Shown piece after piece: positions 42,317-51,591 of a stretch of DNA of 64,000 bases. The notes beneath the pieces were generated by a model. It had not been told where the DNA came from. It searched no databases and saw only the letters and a program-made list of their open reading frames with translations. The DNA lies in contig NZ_JBHTDC010000001.1 in the NCBI RefSeq assembly GCF_042666435.1, forward strand, positions 992,001-1,056,000, given 5' to 3'. The DNA is from Allosphingosinicella sp042666435. Its GTDB lineage: Bacteria; Pseudomonadota; Alphaproteobacteria; Sphingomonadales; Sphingomonadaceae. Each line of letters opens with the position of its first letter. The first letter of the stretch is position 1. A program made the translations under genes and the position numbers.

Positions 42317-43812
42317 CGGATATCACCCGGGGCGATGTCGCGCGCGGCGCCGGGCTCGCCGGCTTCGCCCGGGCCGGCGCCCTCATCGAGGCGCTCGCCC
42401 AGCCGCTCTTCATCTGGCTGTTCGGCCTCGCCACCTACGGCCTCTATGTGGTGTTGTGGGGCGCGATCAACTTCGTCTCCAACCTCGTCGACCTGTCGAT
42501 GACGAGCGCGCTCCAGCGGATCGTCCCCGCCGCCGATTCGAACGAAGCCGCCCACGCGGCGGTGAAGCTGGCGCTTTTCGTCTCGATCCTCCCGGCCGCT
42601 TTCATCGCCGGCCTTGTGTCGCTCAACGCCGAGGCGGTCGCCGCTTTGGTCTCCGCCGCGCCCGAGGACCGCGCCACTCTGCCCCAGGCGATCCGCCTGT
42701 TTGCCTGGGCCTTGCCCTTGTGGACCTTCGTCGAGGTCGCCACCTCCGCCGCCCGCGCCCGCCGCGCCTTCGGCCCCGAGATACGCCTGCGCATCTTCTG
42801 GGAGCAGATCGCGCGCATCCTGTTCGCCTTGCTCTTCTTCGCCGCCGGTTTCCGCAACATCGGGCTGATGGCCGCGCATCTCGCGTCGCTCGCGCTCACC
42901 GCCGCTTTGTGCGTGCCCCTGCTCGGGCGCTATTACGACCTCCGCCTGATCCTTAGCGCCCGCATCGGCGGGGGCATGGCGCGTCTGTTGCTCGGCACCG
43001 GCCTCGCCTTGCTCCCCGCCAACCTCTCCCGCCGCCTGCTGATCGACGCGCCGCCGGTCATTCTCAACCTGATGCTGCCGGGCACGCGCGGCGCGGTGGC
43101 GGCCGGCCTGTTCGAGATCGCGCGCAAGATCTCGACCGTCCCGCTCGTCGTGCGCCAGGCCTTCCAATATGTGATGGCGCCTTTGTCCTCGGCCCAGGCG
43201 CGGGCCGACCGGGCGGCGATCGGCCCGCTCTACCGCTTCGCCAGCCGCGTCTCGACCGCTCTGGTCGTGCCGCTGGCCGGCCTGCTCGTCTTCGCCGGCG
43301 CCGACATATTGAGCGTCTACCGCCCGGAAGCGGCGGCCGCCCTCCCCTTGCTCTACGTGCTGGTAACGGCGCGCGCGGCCGAGGCCGTGGTCGGCCCGGC
43401 GACTCCGATCGTCGAGATGACCGGCCACCGCATCCTGCCTCTGGTCAACAGCCTCGCCGGGGTCGCGCTCTGGGCCGCCCTCGCCGCCTGGCTGGTGCCC
43501 GGCATGGGCGCGCTCGGCATGGCCTTCGCGGTCGGCGCGGCGACCATCGCCGTCGCCTACGCCGCGACCCTGGAGCTGCGCCTGAGCGACAACCTCACCC
43601 CCTTCGACCGCAAGCTCTTCTTCGGCCTCGCCGTCGCGCTGGCGGGCGTGGGGCTGATGGCGCTGGCCGAAAACTGGACCCGAGGCCCTTTGCGCTTCGC
43701 CCTGGTCCTGGCATTGTGGATGGCGACCAGCTGGTCCGCCCTCCGCCTCGGCCTCCAACGCGCCGACCGCGAAGCGCTGGGGGGATTCGCGCGGTGGATG
43801 CGGCTGGTGTGA
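42313..43812 (+). CDS. Polysaccharide/lipid flippase (Wzx/MATE-like)
   Basis: 499 residues with 12-14 hydrophobic segments. Annotated in related genomes as lipopolysaccharide biosynthesis protein; the start FARAGALIEALAQPLFIWLFG and LFEIARKISTVPLVVRQAFQ, YVMAPLSSAQ fit the MOP exporter superfamily. Coupled to lptG by ATGA overlap, so it probably moves a glycolipid or lipid-linked sugar across the inner membrane before Lpt export. Confidence 0.85.
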   Translation: MTDITRGDVARGAGLAGFARAGALIEALAQPLFIWLFGLATYGLYVVLWGAINFVSNLVDLSMTSALQRIVPAADSNEAAHAAVKLALFVSILPAAFIAGLVSLNAEAVAALVSAAPEDRATLPQAIRLFAWALPLWTFVEVATSAARARRAFGPEIRLRIFWEQIARILFALLFFAAGFRNIGLMAAHLASLALTAALCVPLLGRYYDLRLILSARIGGGMARLLLGTGLALLPANLSRRLLIDAPPVILNLMLPGTRGAVAAGLFEIARKISTVPLVVRQAFQYVMAPLSSAQARADRAAIGPLYRFASRVSTALVVPLAGLLVFAGADILSVYRPEAAAALPLLYVLVTARAAEAVVGPATPIVEMTGHRILPLVNSLAGVALWAALAAWLVPGMGALGMAFAVGAATIAVAYAATLELRLSDNLTPFDRKLFFGLAVALAGVGLMALAENWTRGPLRFALVLALWMATSWSALRLGLQRADREALGGFARWMRLV

Positions 43813-43857
43813 AGGCGAGGCTGCGGACGAAGGCCGACCGCCTGAAGTGATGTGCTC

Positions 43858-43943
43858 CAATTAGGTATTGCGTCCCTGGAATTCTCGCGTCCCTGGAATT
43901 CTCTCGCTTCTGAGTAGGTTTCGCGATCATCGTCCCCGGAACC
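43858..43943 (-). repeat. REP-like repeat, left of the sulfatase-RTX gene
   Basis: Two GCGTCCCTGGAATTCTC units preceded by AATTAGGTATT, and a third CGTCCCCGGAA at 43931. Read on the minus strand it is GAATTCCAGGGACGCAATAC, the same family as 15749 and 46853. Confidence 0.75.
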
Positions 43944-44001
43944 TGCCATCGCAACGAATGCGGGTGGCTTAGCGGGCGTCCAGGACGCGGTGCGGGCCGC
44001 G

Positions 44002-46788
44002 CTAGAGCACGAAGTCCGCGTTCACCGGCACAAGCACATTCTCCAGCCGGATCGAGAAGTCGGCCGCGCCGTCCCCATCGGTGTCACCCTCGATGAAGGT
44101 CGAGCCATCCGCGCTCTCATAGCGCAATTGACCTGCATTCCCGTCGAAGGCGCGATCACCGATGAAGCGGAAGCGCTGGTTGCCGGCCGCGCCGGCGTCG
44201 GCGTCTAATCCCTTCAGATTGACCCGGTCGCCCTCCACCGTGCTGAAATCGAGGATGATGTCGGCGCCAGCGCGCTCGGCCGCGCTATCGCCTTCGCCGA
44301 ACATGAACATATCGCGGCCGGTGCCGCCGGAGAGCTTATCACGCCCGCCGCCACCAGTCAGCCGGTCGTCATCGCCGCCTCCTTCGATCAGGTCCGCACC
44401 GTCGTTCCCGACCAGCCGGTCGTTGCCCGCCGCTCCCACGATATGGTCGTCGCCATCGTTGCCCTGGATGAAATCCAGTCCGTCGCCACCGTCCAGGGCG
44501 TCGTTCCCCGCCATGCCCATCAGCCGGTCATTTCCGGCGCCACCATCGACGACATCGTCGTCCTGCCCCCCGTTGAGCATGTCGGCGCCGCCCAGGCCCG
44601 AAAGTTCGTCGATCCCCGATCGCCCCATGATCCGATTGGCGACGGCCGATCCCGACACGCCGTCGTCGAACGCCGAGCCTTCTACGTCCTCGACCCGAAC
44701 GACCCGTGAGACCGCGTCAGCGATGGCGCTCTTGTCGACCAGGTCGACGGAGACGGCCAGGGCCGAGGCCGCGAACGAGACGAGGTCGCTTCCCTCACCC
44801 CCGTCCAGCGTGTCCGCGCCTCCCCCGCCAGCGAGGACATCATCGCCGGCGCCAGCCTTGATGACGTTGTCGAACTGGTCGCCGGCAAGGGTGTCGGCGA
44901 AGGCGGAGCCGGACAGGTTTTCGAAATTGAGCAAGCTGTCGGTGCCCGCGCCGATCGTGTCCTGCGGCCCTTCAACGGCCAGGCTGAGCGTGACGCCGGC
45001 GGCCGCGCCTTCATAGGAAGCGGTGTCGGTGTCCCAACCGCCATCCAAGTCGTCGTTGCCAGCCCCGCCCTCTACTCGGTCTGTGCCTTCGCTGGCGAAG
45101 ATGACATCGTTGCCGGCGCCGCCCCAAAGGAGGTCGCGACCGAACGCACCCTGGACGTAATCGTCCCCGGCGCCACCGTCGGCAGTACCGGGCCCCCAGA
45201 CGCGAATGAAATCGTTACCGCCCAGACCCTCGACCAGTCCGCTGCCGAGCATGAAGTTGTCGAGCGAATTGCCGATCAACACCTTGTCGCCGTCGCCGCC
45301 CCGCTTGAGCTGCAAATTCTCGACATGGTCGGGAAGGGTGAAGCTCTCCGACGTATAGACGGTGTCGATCCCGCCGCCTTCCGCTTCGACGATCGTGGCC
45401 GCGCCGTCGCCGATGAAATAAATGTCGTCGCCGTCGCCGCCCGCGACCTGCCCGGCGCCTGGCCGAAGCACGAAGCTCTCGGCGCCGGCGGTACCGTCGG
45501 CCGTCTGGCCAGGCTCGATCCACAGCCAGCCGTCGGCGACCAGCTCGGACTGCAACCGCGTGTCGAGCATGTCCCGCACCGTCTCCCATGCCGGATCGTC
45601 GGCGAGGTTCGTCCACTGGTGCGGATCGTTGACGAGGTCGTACAGCTCGGCCGATCCGTCCTCGTAGCGGATGAAGCGATAGGCATTGTCGCGGATCGCC
45701 GCGCTGCCATACATCGTGGTGATCGCTACGCCGTCGTCGGTCAGCGTCGGATCCTCGATGAAGTCGCGCAGCGACCGCCCTGACAGCCCCTCGGGCGCCT
45801 CAAGCCCCATCAGGTCGAGGACCGTCGGCATCATATCGACCAGCTCGACCGCCTGGCCGACCCTCTGGCCGTCATCTTCCTGCCCGGGCAGCGCCAGCAC
45901 GAATGGCGCGCGCGCTGCTTCTTCCCACAGGGTGAACTTGTGCCAGTTATCCTTGTCGCCGAGATGATAGCCATGGTCGGTCCACAGCAGGATAGCGGTA
46001 TCGTCCATCTGGCCATTGGCTTCGAGCGTGTCGATCACTCGGCCGAGCATAGCGTCGGCGAAGGAAATGCTGGCGAAATAGCCCTGAAGCGCCATCTTCC
46101 ACGCATCGGCCGTGATCACCTGATCGTGGAGATGGTCGTAGACCAGTTCCCGCATGAATGCCGGCACGTCGGAGAGGTCGCCGGCAAGCACCTCCGGTAG
46201 CTCGATCTGGTCGAGTGGATATAGGTCGAAAAACTCCTGGGGAACGACCCAGCCGAGATGCGGCTTGGCGATGCCGAGAAAGATCGCGAATGGATCGTCG
46301 CCGGCAGCGTTGAGCTGGGCGATGGCATGGTCGGTCGCAAGGTAATCGCCTTGCTGCTCCAGCGGCAGCGACGAGGGGTGCGGGTCCGAAACACCGGAAT
46401 CTTCGTAGAGTCCACCCTCTGTGCGATACCGGAAATCTGCGACAGCGGCCGAGACGCCATCCGGCATCTCGTGCTGGTGGAATATCTTGCCGATGACGCT
46501 TGTCTGGAAGCCCGCGCTCTTCAGGACGCCCGGGAGGGTCTGCCCGGGCGCGACATGCTCGTACCAGAACTCGTAATTGTGGTGAACCGCGGTGAGGCCC
46601 GGGTTGAGCCCGCTCAGCGCCGAAGTCCGGGAGGCATTACAGACCGCGATCTGAGCGTAGGCGTTCTCGAACGTCGTACCCATCGCCATGATGCGGTCGA
46701 TGTTCGGCGTCTGGATCAGTCCCGGATAGGTCGACTTGATGAACGCGAAGGCGTTCAGGTCGTCGAAGGTCACTGACAGGAAATTCAT
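44002..46788 (-). CDS. Sulfatase fused to RTX calcium-binding repeats
   Basis: 928 residues from the ATG of MNFLSVTFDDLNAFAFIKST; ten further upstream codons are possible. Residues 1-475 are an alkaline-phosphatase-fold sulfatase of the iduronate-2-sulfatase/choline-sulfatase branch: metal Asp9 and Asp10, the C-x-A-S-R formylglycine motif at Cys50 (VCNASRTSALSG), LLWTDHGYHLGDKDNWHKFT. Residues about 480-850 are RTX-type repeats (GGAGNDVIFASEGTD, LDGGDGLDFIQGNDGDDH), ending in a serralysin-like C-terminus. No signal peptide, so type I secretion of a Ca2+-dependent sulfatase is inferred. A formylglycine-generating enzyme is not in the window. Confidence 0.92.
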   Translation of the reverse strand: MNFLSVTFDDLNAFAFIKSTYPGLIQTPNIDRIMAMGTTFENAYAQIAVCNASRTSALSGLNPGLTAVHHNYEFWYEHVAPGQTLPGVLKSAGFQTSVIGKIFHQHEMPDGVSAAVADFRYRTEGGLYEDSGVSDPHPSSLPLEQQGDYLATDHAIAQLNAAGDDPFAIFLGIAKPHLGWVVPQEFFDLYPLDQIELPEVLAGDLSDVPAFMRELVYDHLHDQVITADAWKMALQGYFASISFADAMLGRVIDTLEANGQMDDTAILLWTDHGYHLGDKDNWHKFTLWEEAARAPFVLALPGQEDDGQRVGQAVELVDMMPTVLDLMGLEAPEGLSGRSLRDFIEDPTLTDDGVAITTMYGSAAIRDNAYRFIRYEDGSAELYDLVNDPHQWTNLADDPAWETVRDMLDTRLQSELVADGWLWIEPGQTADGTAGAESFVLRPGAGQVAGGDGDDIYFIGDGAATIVEAEGGGIDTVYTSESFTLPDHVENLQLKRGGDGDKVLIGNSLDNFMLGSGLVEGLGGNDFIRVWGPGTADGGAGDDYVQGAFGRDLLWGGAGNDVIFASEGTDRVEGGAGNDDLDGGWDTDTASYEGAAAGVTLSLAVEGPQDTIGAGTDSLLNFENLSGSAFADTLAGDQFDNVIKAGAGDDVLAGGGGADTLDGGEGSDLVSFAASALAVSVDLVDKSAIADAVSRVVRVEDVEGSAFDDGVSGSAVANRIMGRSGIDELSGLGGADMLNGGQDDDVVDGGAGNDRLMGMAGNDALDGGDGLDFIQGNDGDDHIVGAAGNDRLVGNDGADLIEGGGDDDRLTGGGGRDKLSGGTGRDMFMFGEGDSAAERAGADIILDFSTVEGDRVNLKGLDADAGAAGNQRFRFIGDRAFDGNAGQLRYESADGSTFIEGDTDGDGAADFSIRLENVLVPVNADFVL

Positions 46789-46852
46789 CGCGGCGACACT
46801 ATAGCAGCCCGCCAGCATAGGCCAGACTACGCCCTAGGTGCGAGAGGTGTTC

Positions 46853-46876
46853 GAGAGACACAATACTTAATTCGCC
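46853..46876 (+). repeat. REP-like repeat, right of the sulfatase-RTX gene
   Basis: GAGACACAATACTTAATTCG, the inverted counterpart of the repeat at 43858. Confidence 0.7.
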
Positions 46877-47521
46877 CGCGACGGGGCATTCGGCGCGGCG
46901 CGTTCAGGCAGGATCCTGCTCGGCCCCCGATCCCGAACCTCAATATAGAAGGCGGGGCCGCGCGGGAAACGCCTTTCCTACAATCCCCGGTTCATGGTCC
47001 AATCCCCGGATGGAGAAGCACGATCATGGCCTGGCCCGCTTCGCCCCGGCGCGGCGGGCGGACGGTCGACCAGCCGGCGACACGCTCCGACCTCGTCTTC
47101 TCAGGCACTTGCCTTCGCGCGCATCGAATCCGTCATCGCATCGGCACGCAAGCCGCTGCCCCACCACATTTTTCCGCGCGGAGGGCCGCAAAAAGCCGCC
47201 TCACTCCAGAAACTTCGTGAACTTCGACGCAAATCCGCGCCTTTTTCCGGCCGTTCCCGCCCAAACCGTGCCCTCGACCGCCAGTCCGGAAGCGCGGGAA
47301 CGCGAAAAATCGCGCGACGGACGGGCCGATCCGCGCCCGGCCTTGCCGCGAATGCGCGCCGGTCGACCGCGAATCGGGGCGGCGGCTTTCGCGCGCCGCG
47401 CCCCTGTCCAAAAACCGCCTTATTGCCAATTCATGACGGGGACAGATAGAGAGTGGCAGTGCCGCGTCGGCGCCCATTCGACGGCAAATTCCCAGTTCGA
47501 CGACAAATTCGAGGTACCAAG
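46877..47521 (+). other. Gene-free interval before the hydroxylase gene
   Basis: About 645 bp with overlapping open frames in several phases but none with a good start, consistent codon use or recognisable sequence. CAATCCCCGG occurs twice (46981 and 47002 areas). I see no RNA gene. Confidence 0.4.
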
Positions 47522-48286
47522 GTGAAAATCGCAACGTCCACGCGTCCGGATTTCTGGAACCGTTCGCATCATCTCGATCGGATGACGCTGAAGGAGCTGG
47601 TCGTCGCTTATGCGCAATATCCGGCGATCATCGCTTATGGGCTGCTGTCGCTGGCCGCGCTCGGCCTCTATGCGTGGCGGCCGGCGCCGCTCGTGCCGAC
47701 GCTCGCCGCCGTCGCCGTCTCGGCGCTGGTCTACCCGCTGGTCTGGTATGTGCTCCACCGTTGGGTGCTGCACAGCCGCTGGATGTTCAAGGTGCCGCTG
47801 CTCGCCGCGACCTGGAAGCGCATCCATTACGATCATCACCAGGATCCCAATCATCTGGAAGTGCTGTTCGGCGCGCTCCACACGACGTTGCCGACCATCG
47901 CCATCGCCACCGCCCCGATCGGCTATGCTATCGGTGGCTTCGGCGGCGCCTGCATCGCCTTCGCGACGGGCCTGCTGACGACCTGCCTCTACGAATTCGT
48001 CCACTGCATTCAGCACCTCGCCTACAAGCCCAAATCGAAATGGGTGGCGGAGATGAAGAAGCGGCACATGGCCCATCATTTCCACGACGAGAACGGCAAT
48101 TACGGGATCACCACCTTCTTCTGGGACAAATTGTTCGGCACCTTCTACGATCGCGCCGAGCGCCCGGATAAGAGCCCGACCGTGTTCAACTTGGGCTACA
48201 CGCCCGAGGTGGCGGAGAAGTGGCCCAGGGTCGCCGAGCTTTCCGGCGGCGTGGCCGAAGGGCATCCGCGCCAGCGCGAGCGGTGA
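47522..48286 (+). CDS. Fatty-acid/sterol hydroxylase family protein (FA2H-like)
   Basis: 254 residues from GTG 47522 with GAGG seven bases upstream. Integral-membrane di-iron enzyme with the histidine boxes in order: HRWVLH, HYDHH, HCIQH and HMAHHFHDENGNYG. This layout fits the fatty acid hydroxylase superfamily, including ceramide fatty-acid 2-hydroxylases (Scs7/FA2H). Sphingomonad sphingolipids carry 2-hydroxy fatty acids, and the gene is coupled (GTGA overlap) to a ceramide-synthase-like gene, so 2-hydroxylation of the ceramide acyl chain is a reasonable prediction. Confidence 0.88.
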   Translation: MKIATSTRPDFWNRSHHLDRMTLKELVVAYAQYPAIIAYGLLSLAALGLYAWRPAPLVPTLAAVAVSALVYPLVWYVLHRWVLHSRWMFKVPLLAATWKRIHYDHHQDPNHLEVLFGALHTTLPTIAIATAPIGYAIGGFGGACIAFATGLLTTCLYEFVHCIQHLAYKPKSKWVAEMKKRHMAHHFHDENGNYGITTFFWDKLFGTFYDRAERPDKSPTVFNLGYTPEVAEKWPRVAELSGGVAEGHPRQRER

Positions 48287-49431
48287 CGACCACGATCCGC
48301 CGGGTCGAGGGCGCGGCCGACCTCAAGGCGTTCGTCGATCACCAATGGACCGCCAATGCCGGTGATCCGCATTGGGTGCCGCCGCTCAAGAGCGAGGTCC
48401 ACGGCCTGCTCGATCCGCGCGCCAATCCCTGGTTCGATCATGCCGAGGCGGCCTTGTTCCTCGCCGAGCGCGACGGCCGGATCGTCGGCCGCGTCTCGGC
48501 GCAGGTCGACCGGCTGGTGCTGGCCATGCCCGCCGACCAGGGCGGCGGCGCGGGGACCGGCCATTGGGGCATGTTCGAGGCCGCCGACGCCGAGGCTGCC
48601 GCGGCGCTGCTGGGGGCGGCGGAGGACTGGCTGAGGGCGCGCGGCATGACGCGGGCGATGGGGCCGTTCAGCCTGTCGATTTGGGACGAGCCCGGCCTGC
48701 TGGTCAAGGGCCACGACCACGCGCCGACGGTGATGATGGGCCATCACAAGGCGGCCTACCAGGAGTGGGTCGAGGCGGCCGGATATGGCGGCGCCAAGGA
48801 TCTCTACACCTACGAGCTCGACATCACCCAGACGATGCCGCCGCTCGTCCAGCGGATCATCGCGATGGGCGAGAAGAACCCGCGCATCCGCGTCCGCAAG
48901 GTCGACAAGAGCCGGTTCGACGCGGAGGCGGCGATCATCCTCGGCCTGCTCAACGACGCCTGGGGCCGCAACTGGGGCTTCGTGCCGCTGACCGACGCCG
49001 AGATCGCTTATGCCGGCAAGAAGCTGAAGCCGATCGTGTTTGAGGATTTGATCCGCATCGCCGAGCTGGACGGCGAGCCGGTCGCGTTCATGATCACTTT
49101 GCCCGACCTCAACGAATTCACCCGCGACCTCGACGGACGCCTGTTTCCGTTCGGCTGGGCGAAATTGCTGTGGCGCCTGAGGAATCCGAGGGTGCGGACG
49201 ATGCGGGTGCCGCTGATGGGCGTCGCATCCCGGCTGCAATCGACGCGGCTGGCGAGCCAGCTCGCTTTCATGCTGATCGAATATATCCGCCGCGCGTCGA
49301 TCGAGCGCTACGGCGCGACGCGTGGCGAGATCGGCTGGATCCTCGACGACAATCTGGGCATGCGCGCCATCGCCGAGACGATCGAGAGCCACGTCAACCG
49401 GGTGTACCGGCTCTACGAAAAGCCGCTGTGA
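48283..49431 (+). CDS. Large GNAT-like acyltransferase, bacterial ceramide synthase (bCerS) candidate
   Basis: 382 residues from GTG 48283 overlapping the previous stop. The N-terminal part (about 1-110) and C-terminal part (about 190-380) both look GNAT-like: HWVPPLKSEVHGLLDPRANP, GRIVGRVSAQVD, GPFSLSIWDEPGLLVKGHD, PTVMMGHHKAAYQEWVEAAG. Caulobacter bCerS is a protein of similar size annotated as an N-acetyltransferase; it acylates the long-chain base to a ceramide. The pairing with an FA hydroxylase and a nearby spt supports this. Not demonstrated here. Confidence 0.85.
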   Translation: MTTTIRRVEGAADLKAFVDHQWTANAGDPHWVPPLKSEVHGLLDPRANPWFDHAEAALFLAERDGRIVGRVSAQVDRLVLAMPADQGGGAGTGHWGMFEAADAEAAAALLGAAEDWLRARGMTRAMGPFSLSIWDEPGLLVKGHDHAPTVMMGHHKAAYQEWVEAAGYGGAKDLYTYELDITQTMPPLVQRIIAMGEKNPRIRVRKVDKSRFDAEAAIILGLLNDAWGRNWGFVPLTDAEIAYAGKKLKPIVFEDLIRIAELDGEPVAFMITLPDLNEFTRDLDGRLFPFGWAKLLWRLRNPRVRTMRVPLMGVASRLQSTRLASQLAFMLIEYIRRASIERYGATRGEIGWILDDNLGMRAIAETIESHVNRVYRLYEKPL

Positions 49432-49516
49432 CGCTTCGCCCGGCCGCTAACCCAGGTTGTCGACGGCCCGGTGAAACGCCTCTATCCATTGGAAAATAAA
49501 GTGGATGGAGAGGGTG

Positions 49517-49687
49517 ATGGGTTCAGATGACGCCGCCTATTTCGCGAGCCGCGCCGAGGCCGAGCGGGCGCTGGCCGAAAGCGCGGCGCACCCGAACGCG
49601 GTGGAGGCCCATCGTCGGCTCGCCGCCTCCTATCTCCAGCGCCCCCAAAGCGGGGTAGCGCCCCCTCCCCTCGCCGACGAAGGATAA
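49517..49687 (+). CDS. Small hypothetical protein
   Basis: 56 residues from the ATG of MGSDDAAYFASRAEAERALA, with GGAGAGG upstream overlapping an earlier ATG at 49505. One charged amphipathic helix (AEAERALAESAAHPNAVEAH) of the kind common in short sphingomonad proteins (RAEAELALAQ...HPAAVRAHY). A second, similar small gene follows after 28 bp. Confidence 0.6.
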   Translation: MGSDDAAYFASRAEAERALAESAAHPNAVEAHRRLAASYLQRPQSGVAPPPLADEG

Positions 49688-49715
49688 GGCGGTCTCGTTC
49701 CGGTCGCGACGTGGC

Positions 49716-49895
49716 ATGGAGAAGGAGCTGGAATATCTCACCCGGCGGCTGTTCGAGGAACGCGGCGCCGCGGCGAGCGCGCGCTCTCGCGAAGCCAAGG
49801 AACGGCACCTCTTGCGCGCCGGCGAATATGCGATGAAGGTCCGCGGCCTGGAAACCGGCGCCGGAACGGCAAGCGAGCCGCCGCCGCGACCCTAA
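49716..49895 (+). CDS. Small helical hypothetical protein
   Basis: 59 residues, MEKELEYLTRRLFEERGAAA then SARSREAKERHLLRAGEYAM, highly charged and helical with a proline-rich end (SEPPPRP). Codon use is normal for the genome. It resembles its upstream neighbour in size and composition. No function suggested. Confidence 0.5.
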   Translation: MEKELEYLTRRLFEERGAAASARSREAKERHLLRAGEYAMKVRGLETGAGTASEPPPRP

Positions 49896-50033
49896 CCCAT
49901 GTTGGCCGGGCGCCCCAATAATGATTAGAGCCCCCTCCCTAAATGGTTTAAGGTGAAACCATCACCGGCCCTATCTTGGCTTGCTGGTGGCTGAGAGACC
50001 GTTTGCGCTCCCGCCTGTGGAGAGCCTTGCGTC

Positions 50034-50777
50034 ATGCCGTTTCCGGATACCCTGATGCCGATGGTGACGAAGCTCCAGATGTGGACGCGGCTGGACGATG
50101 CGGATCGCGACGCGGTGCTGGCATTGCCGCACCGGCTGCGCGCGCTTCGGGCGCACGAGTTCATCGTCCGCGATGGCGACGAGCCGAGGCATTCGTGCCT
50201 GATCCTTTCCGGCTACGCCATCCGCCACAAGCTGACCGGAAGCGGCGGACGGCAGATCATGTCGATCCACATGAAGGGAGACATAGTCGATCTCCAGAAC
50301 TCGCTGCTGCGCAGCGCCGATCATAATGTGCAGACGCTGAACGATGTCGAAGCGGCGTTCATCCCGATCGCGGCGATCGAGGAGATCGCCGTCGGGCGCC
50401 CGAATTTGGGCAAGGCGATGTGGAACGAGACTTTGGTCGACGGCGCGATCTTCCGGGAATGGACGCTCAACATCGGGCGCCGCGACGCCCGAACGCGAAT
50501 GGGCCATATGCTGTGCGAGTTTGCCCTGCGGCTGGAAACGGTCGGGCTCGGCGAGCAATGCCAATATGAGCTGCCGATGACGCAGGAACAGCTCGCCGAC
50601 GCGCTCGGCCTCACCTCGGTCCACGTCAACCGGACGCTGAAGGCGCTTGCCGCGGAGGGTCTGATCGAACGGACCAACCGGTCGGTGCGGATACCGGACT
50701 GGAAGAAGCTGGCGGAGATCGCCGACTTCGACAGCCGCTACCTCCATCTCGACCAGCGCCTGCCCGCGGCGACCTGA
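50034..50777 (+). CDS. Crp/Fnr family transcriptional regulator
   Basis: 247 residues. The cyclic-nucleotide-binding-like beta barrel is at about 25-130 (FIVRDGDEPRHSCLILSGYA, IMSIHMKGDIVDLQ), then the dimer helix and a C-terminal helix-turn-helix (LPMTQEQLADALGLTSVHVN, RTLKALAAEGLIERT). It has only two or three scattered cysteines and lacks the FNR cluster, so direct O2 sensing is unlikely. Such regulators in this group often respond to redox or stress. No target box could be assigned. Confidence 0.9.
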   Translation: MPFPDTLMPMVTKLQMWTRLDDADRDAVLALPHRLRALRAHEFIVRDGDEPRHSCLILSGYAIRHKLTGSGGRQIMSIHMKGDIVDLQNSLLRSADHNVQTLNDVEAAFIPIAAIEEIAVGRPNLGKAMWNETLVDGAIFREWTLNIGRRDARTRMGHMLCEFALRLETVGLGEQCQYELPMTQEQLADALGLTSVHVNRTLKALAAEGLIERTNRSVRIPDWKKLAEIADFDSRYLHLDQRLPAAT

Positions 50778-50780
50778 AGC

Positions 50781-51560
50781 TCAATCCTCCAGCATCACCC
50801 AGGTCGGAGCGTGGTCCGACGCTTTCTCGCGGCCGCGATAGTCCTTGTCGACGCCGGCATCGAGCAGGCGGTCGGCGGCTTGGGGGCTGAGCAGCAGATG
50901 GTCGATGCGAAAGCCGGCGTCGCGCTGCCAGCAGCCGGCGGTATAATCCCAGAACGTATAGACGGCGCCTTCGGGATGGCGGACGCGGATGGCGTCGGCA
51001 TAGCCCAGATGGACGATCCGGCGGAGCGCGGCGCGGCTTTCGGGCTGCATCAGCGCGTCGTTCGCCATGGCGCGAACCGAAAAGACGTCATCGTGGCCGG
51101 GGGTGGGAATGACGTTGTAATCGCCGGCCAGCACGACCGGCACTTCCTCGGCGAGCACCTCGGCCGCGTGGGCGCGGAGCCGGTCTAGCCAGGCGAGCTT
51201 GTAGTCGAACTTGGGGCCGGGCCGGGGATTGCCGTTGGGCAGATAGATCGAGCCGATCACAATTCCGGCGACTTCGGCCTCGATATAGCGGCTATGGGTG
51301 TCGTCGGGATCGCCGGGGAGGCCCGTCCGGCGCAGCGTCGGCTCGGCGCCGCGGGCGAGGATGGCGACGCCGTTGAAGCCCTTCTGGCCGTGCCAGACGG
51401 TGCCGTAGCCGGCGGCTTCGACATCGGCCGCCGGGAAGGAATCGTCGGCGCATTTCAGCTCCTGCAGACAGAGCGCGTCGGGCTTCTGCTCGTCCAGATA
51501 TTCGAGCAGCCGCGGCAGCCGGGCGCGGATGCCGTTCACATTATAGGTGACGATCTTCAT
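50781..51560 (-). CDS. xth: Exodeoxyribonuclease III
   Basis: 259 residues of the EEP nuclease fold. Motifs: TYNVNGIRARLPRLLEYLDE with the first metal Asn, LCLQELKCAD (Glu), GSIYLPNGNP, VVLAGDYNVIPTPGHD (catalytic Asp/Asn), and the C-terminal SDHAPTWVML (Asp-His). Cleaves DNA at abasic sites and degrades 3' ends in base-excision repair. Confidence 0.96.
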   Translation of the reverse strand: MKIVTYNVNGIRARLPRLLEYLDEQKPDALCLQELKCADDSFPAADVEAAGYGTVWHGQKGFNGVAILARGAEPTLRRTGLPGDPDDTHSRYIEAEVAGIVIGSIYLPNGNPRPGPKFDYKLAWLDRLRAHAAEVLAEEVPVVLAGDYNVIPTPGHDDVFSVRAMANDALMQPESRAALRRIVHLGYADAIRVRHPEGAVYTFWDYTAGCWQRDAGFRIDHLLLSPQAADRLLDAGVDKDYRGREKASDHAPTWVMLED

Positions 51561-51591
51561 CGCACTGGCTTAGCGGGCCGCGCCCGGCGCG

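Noticed and set aside
46994..47449. 151-codon frame before the hydroxylase gene
   Set aside because: Arg/Ser/Pro-rich composition, competing frames of equal length and no ribosome site.
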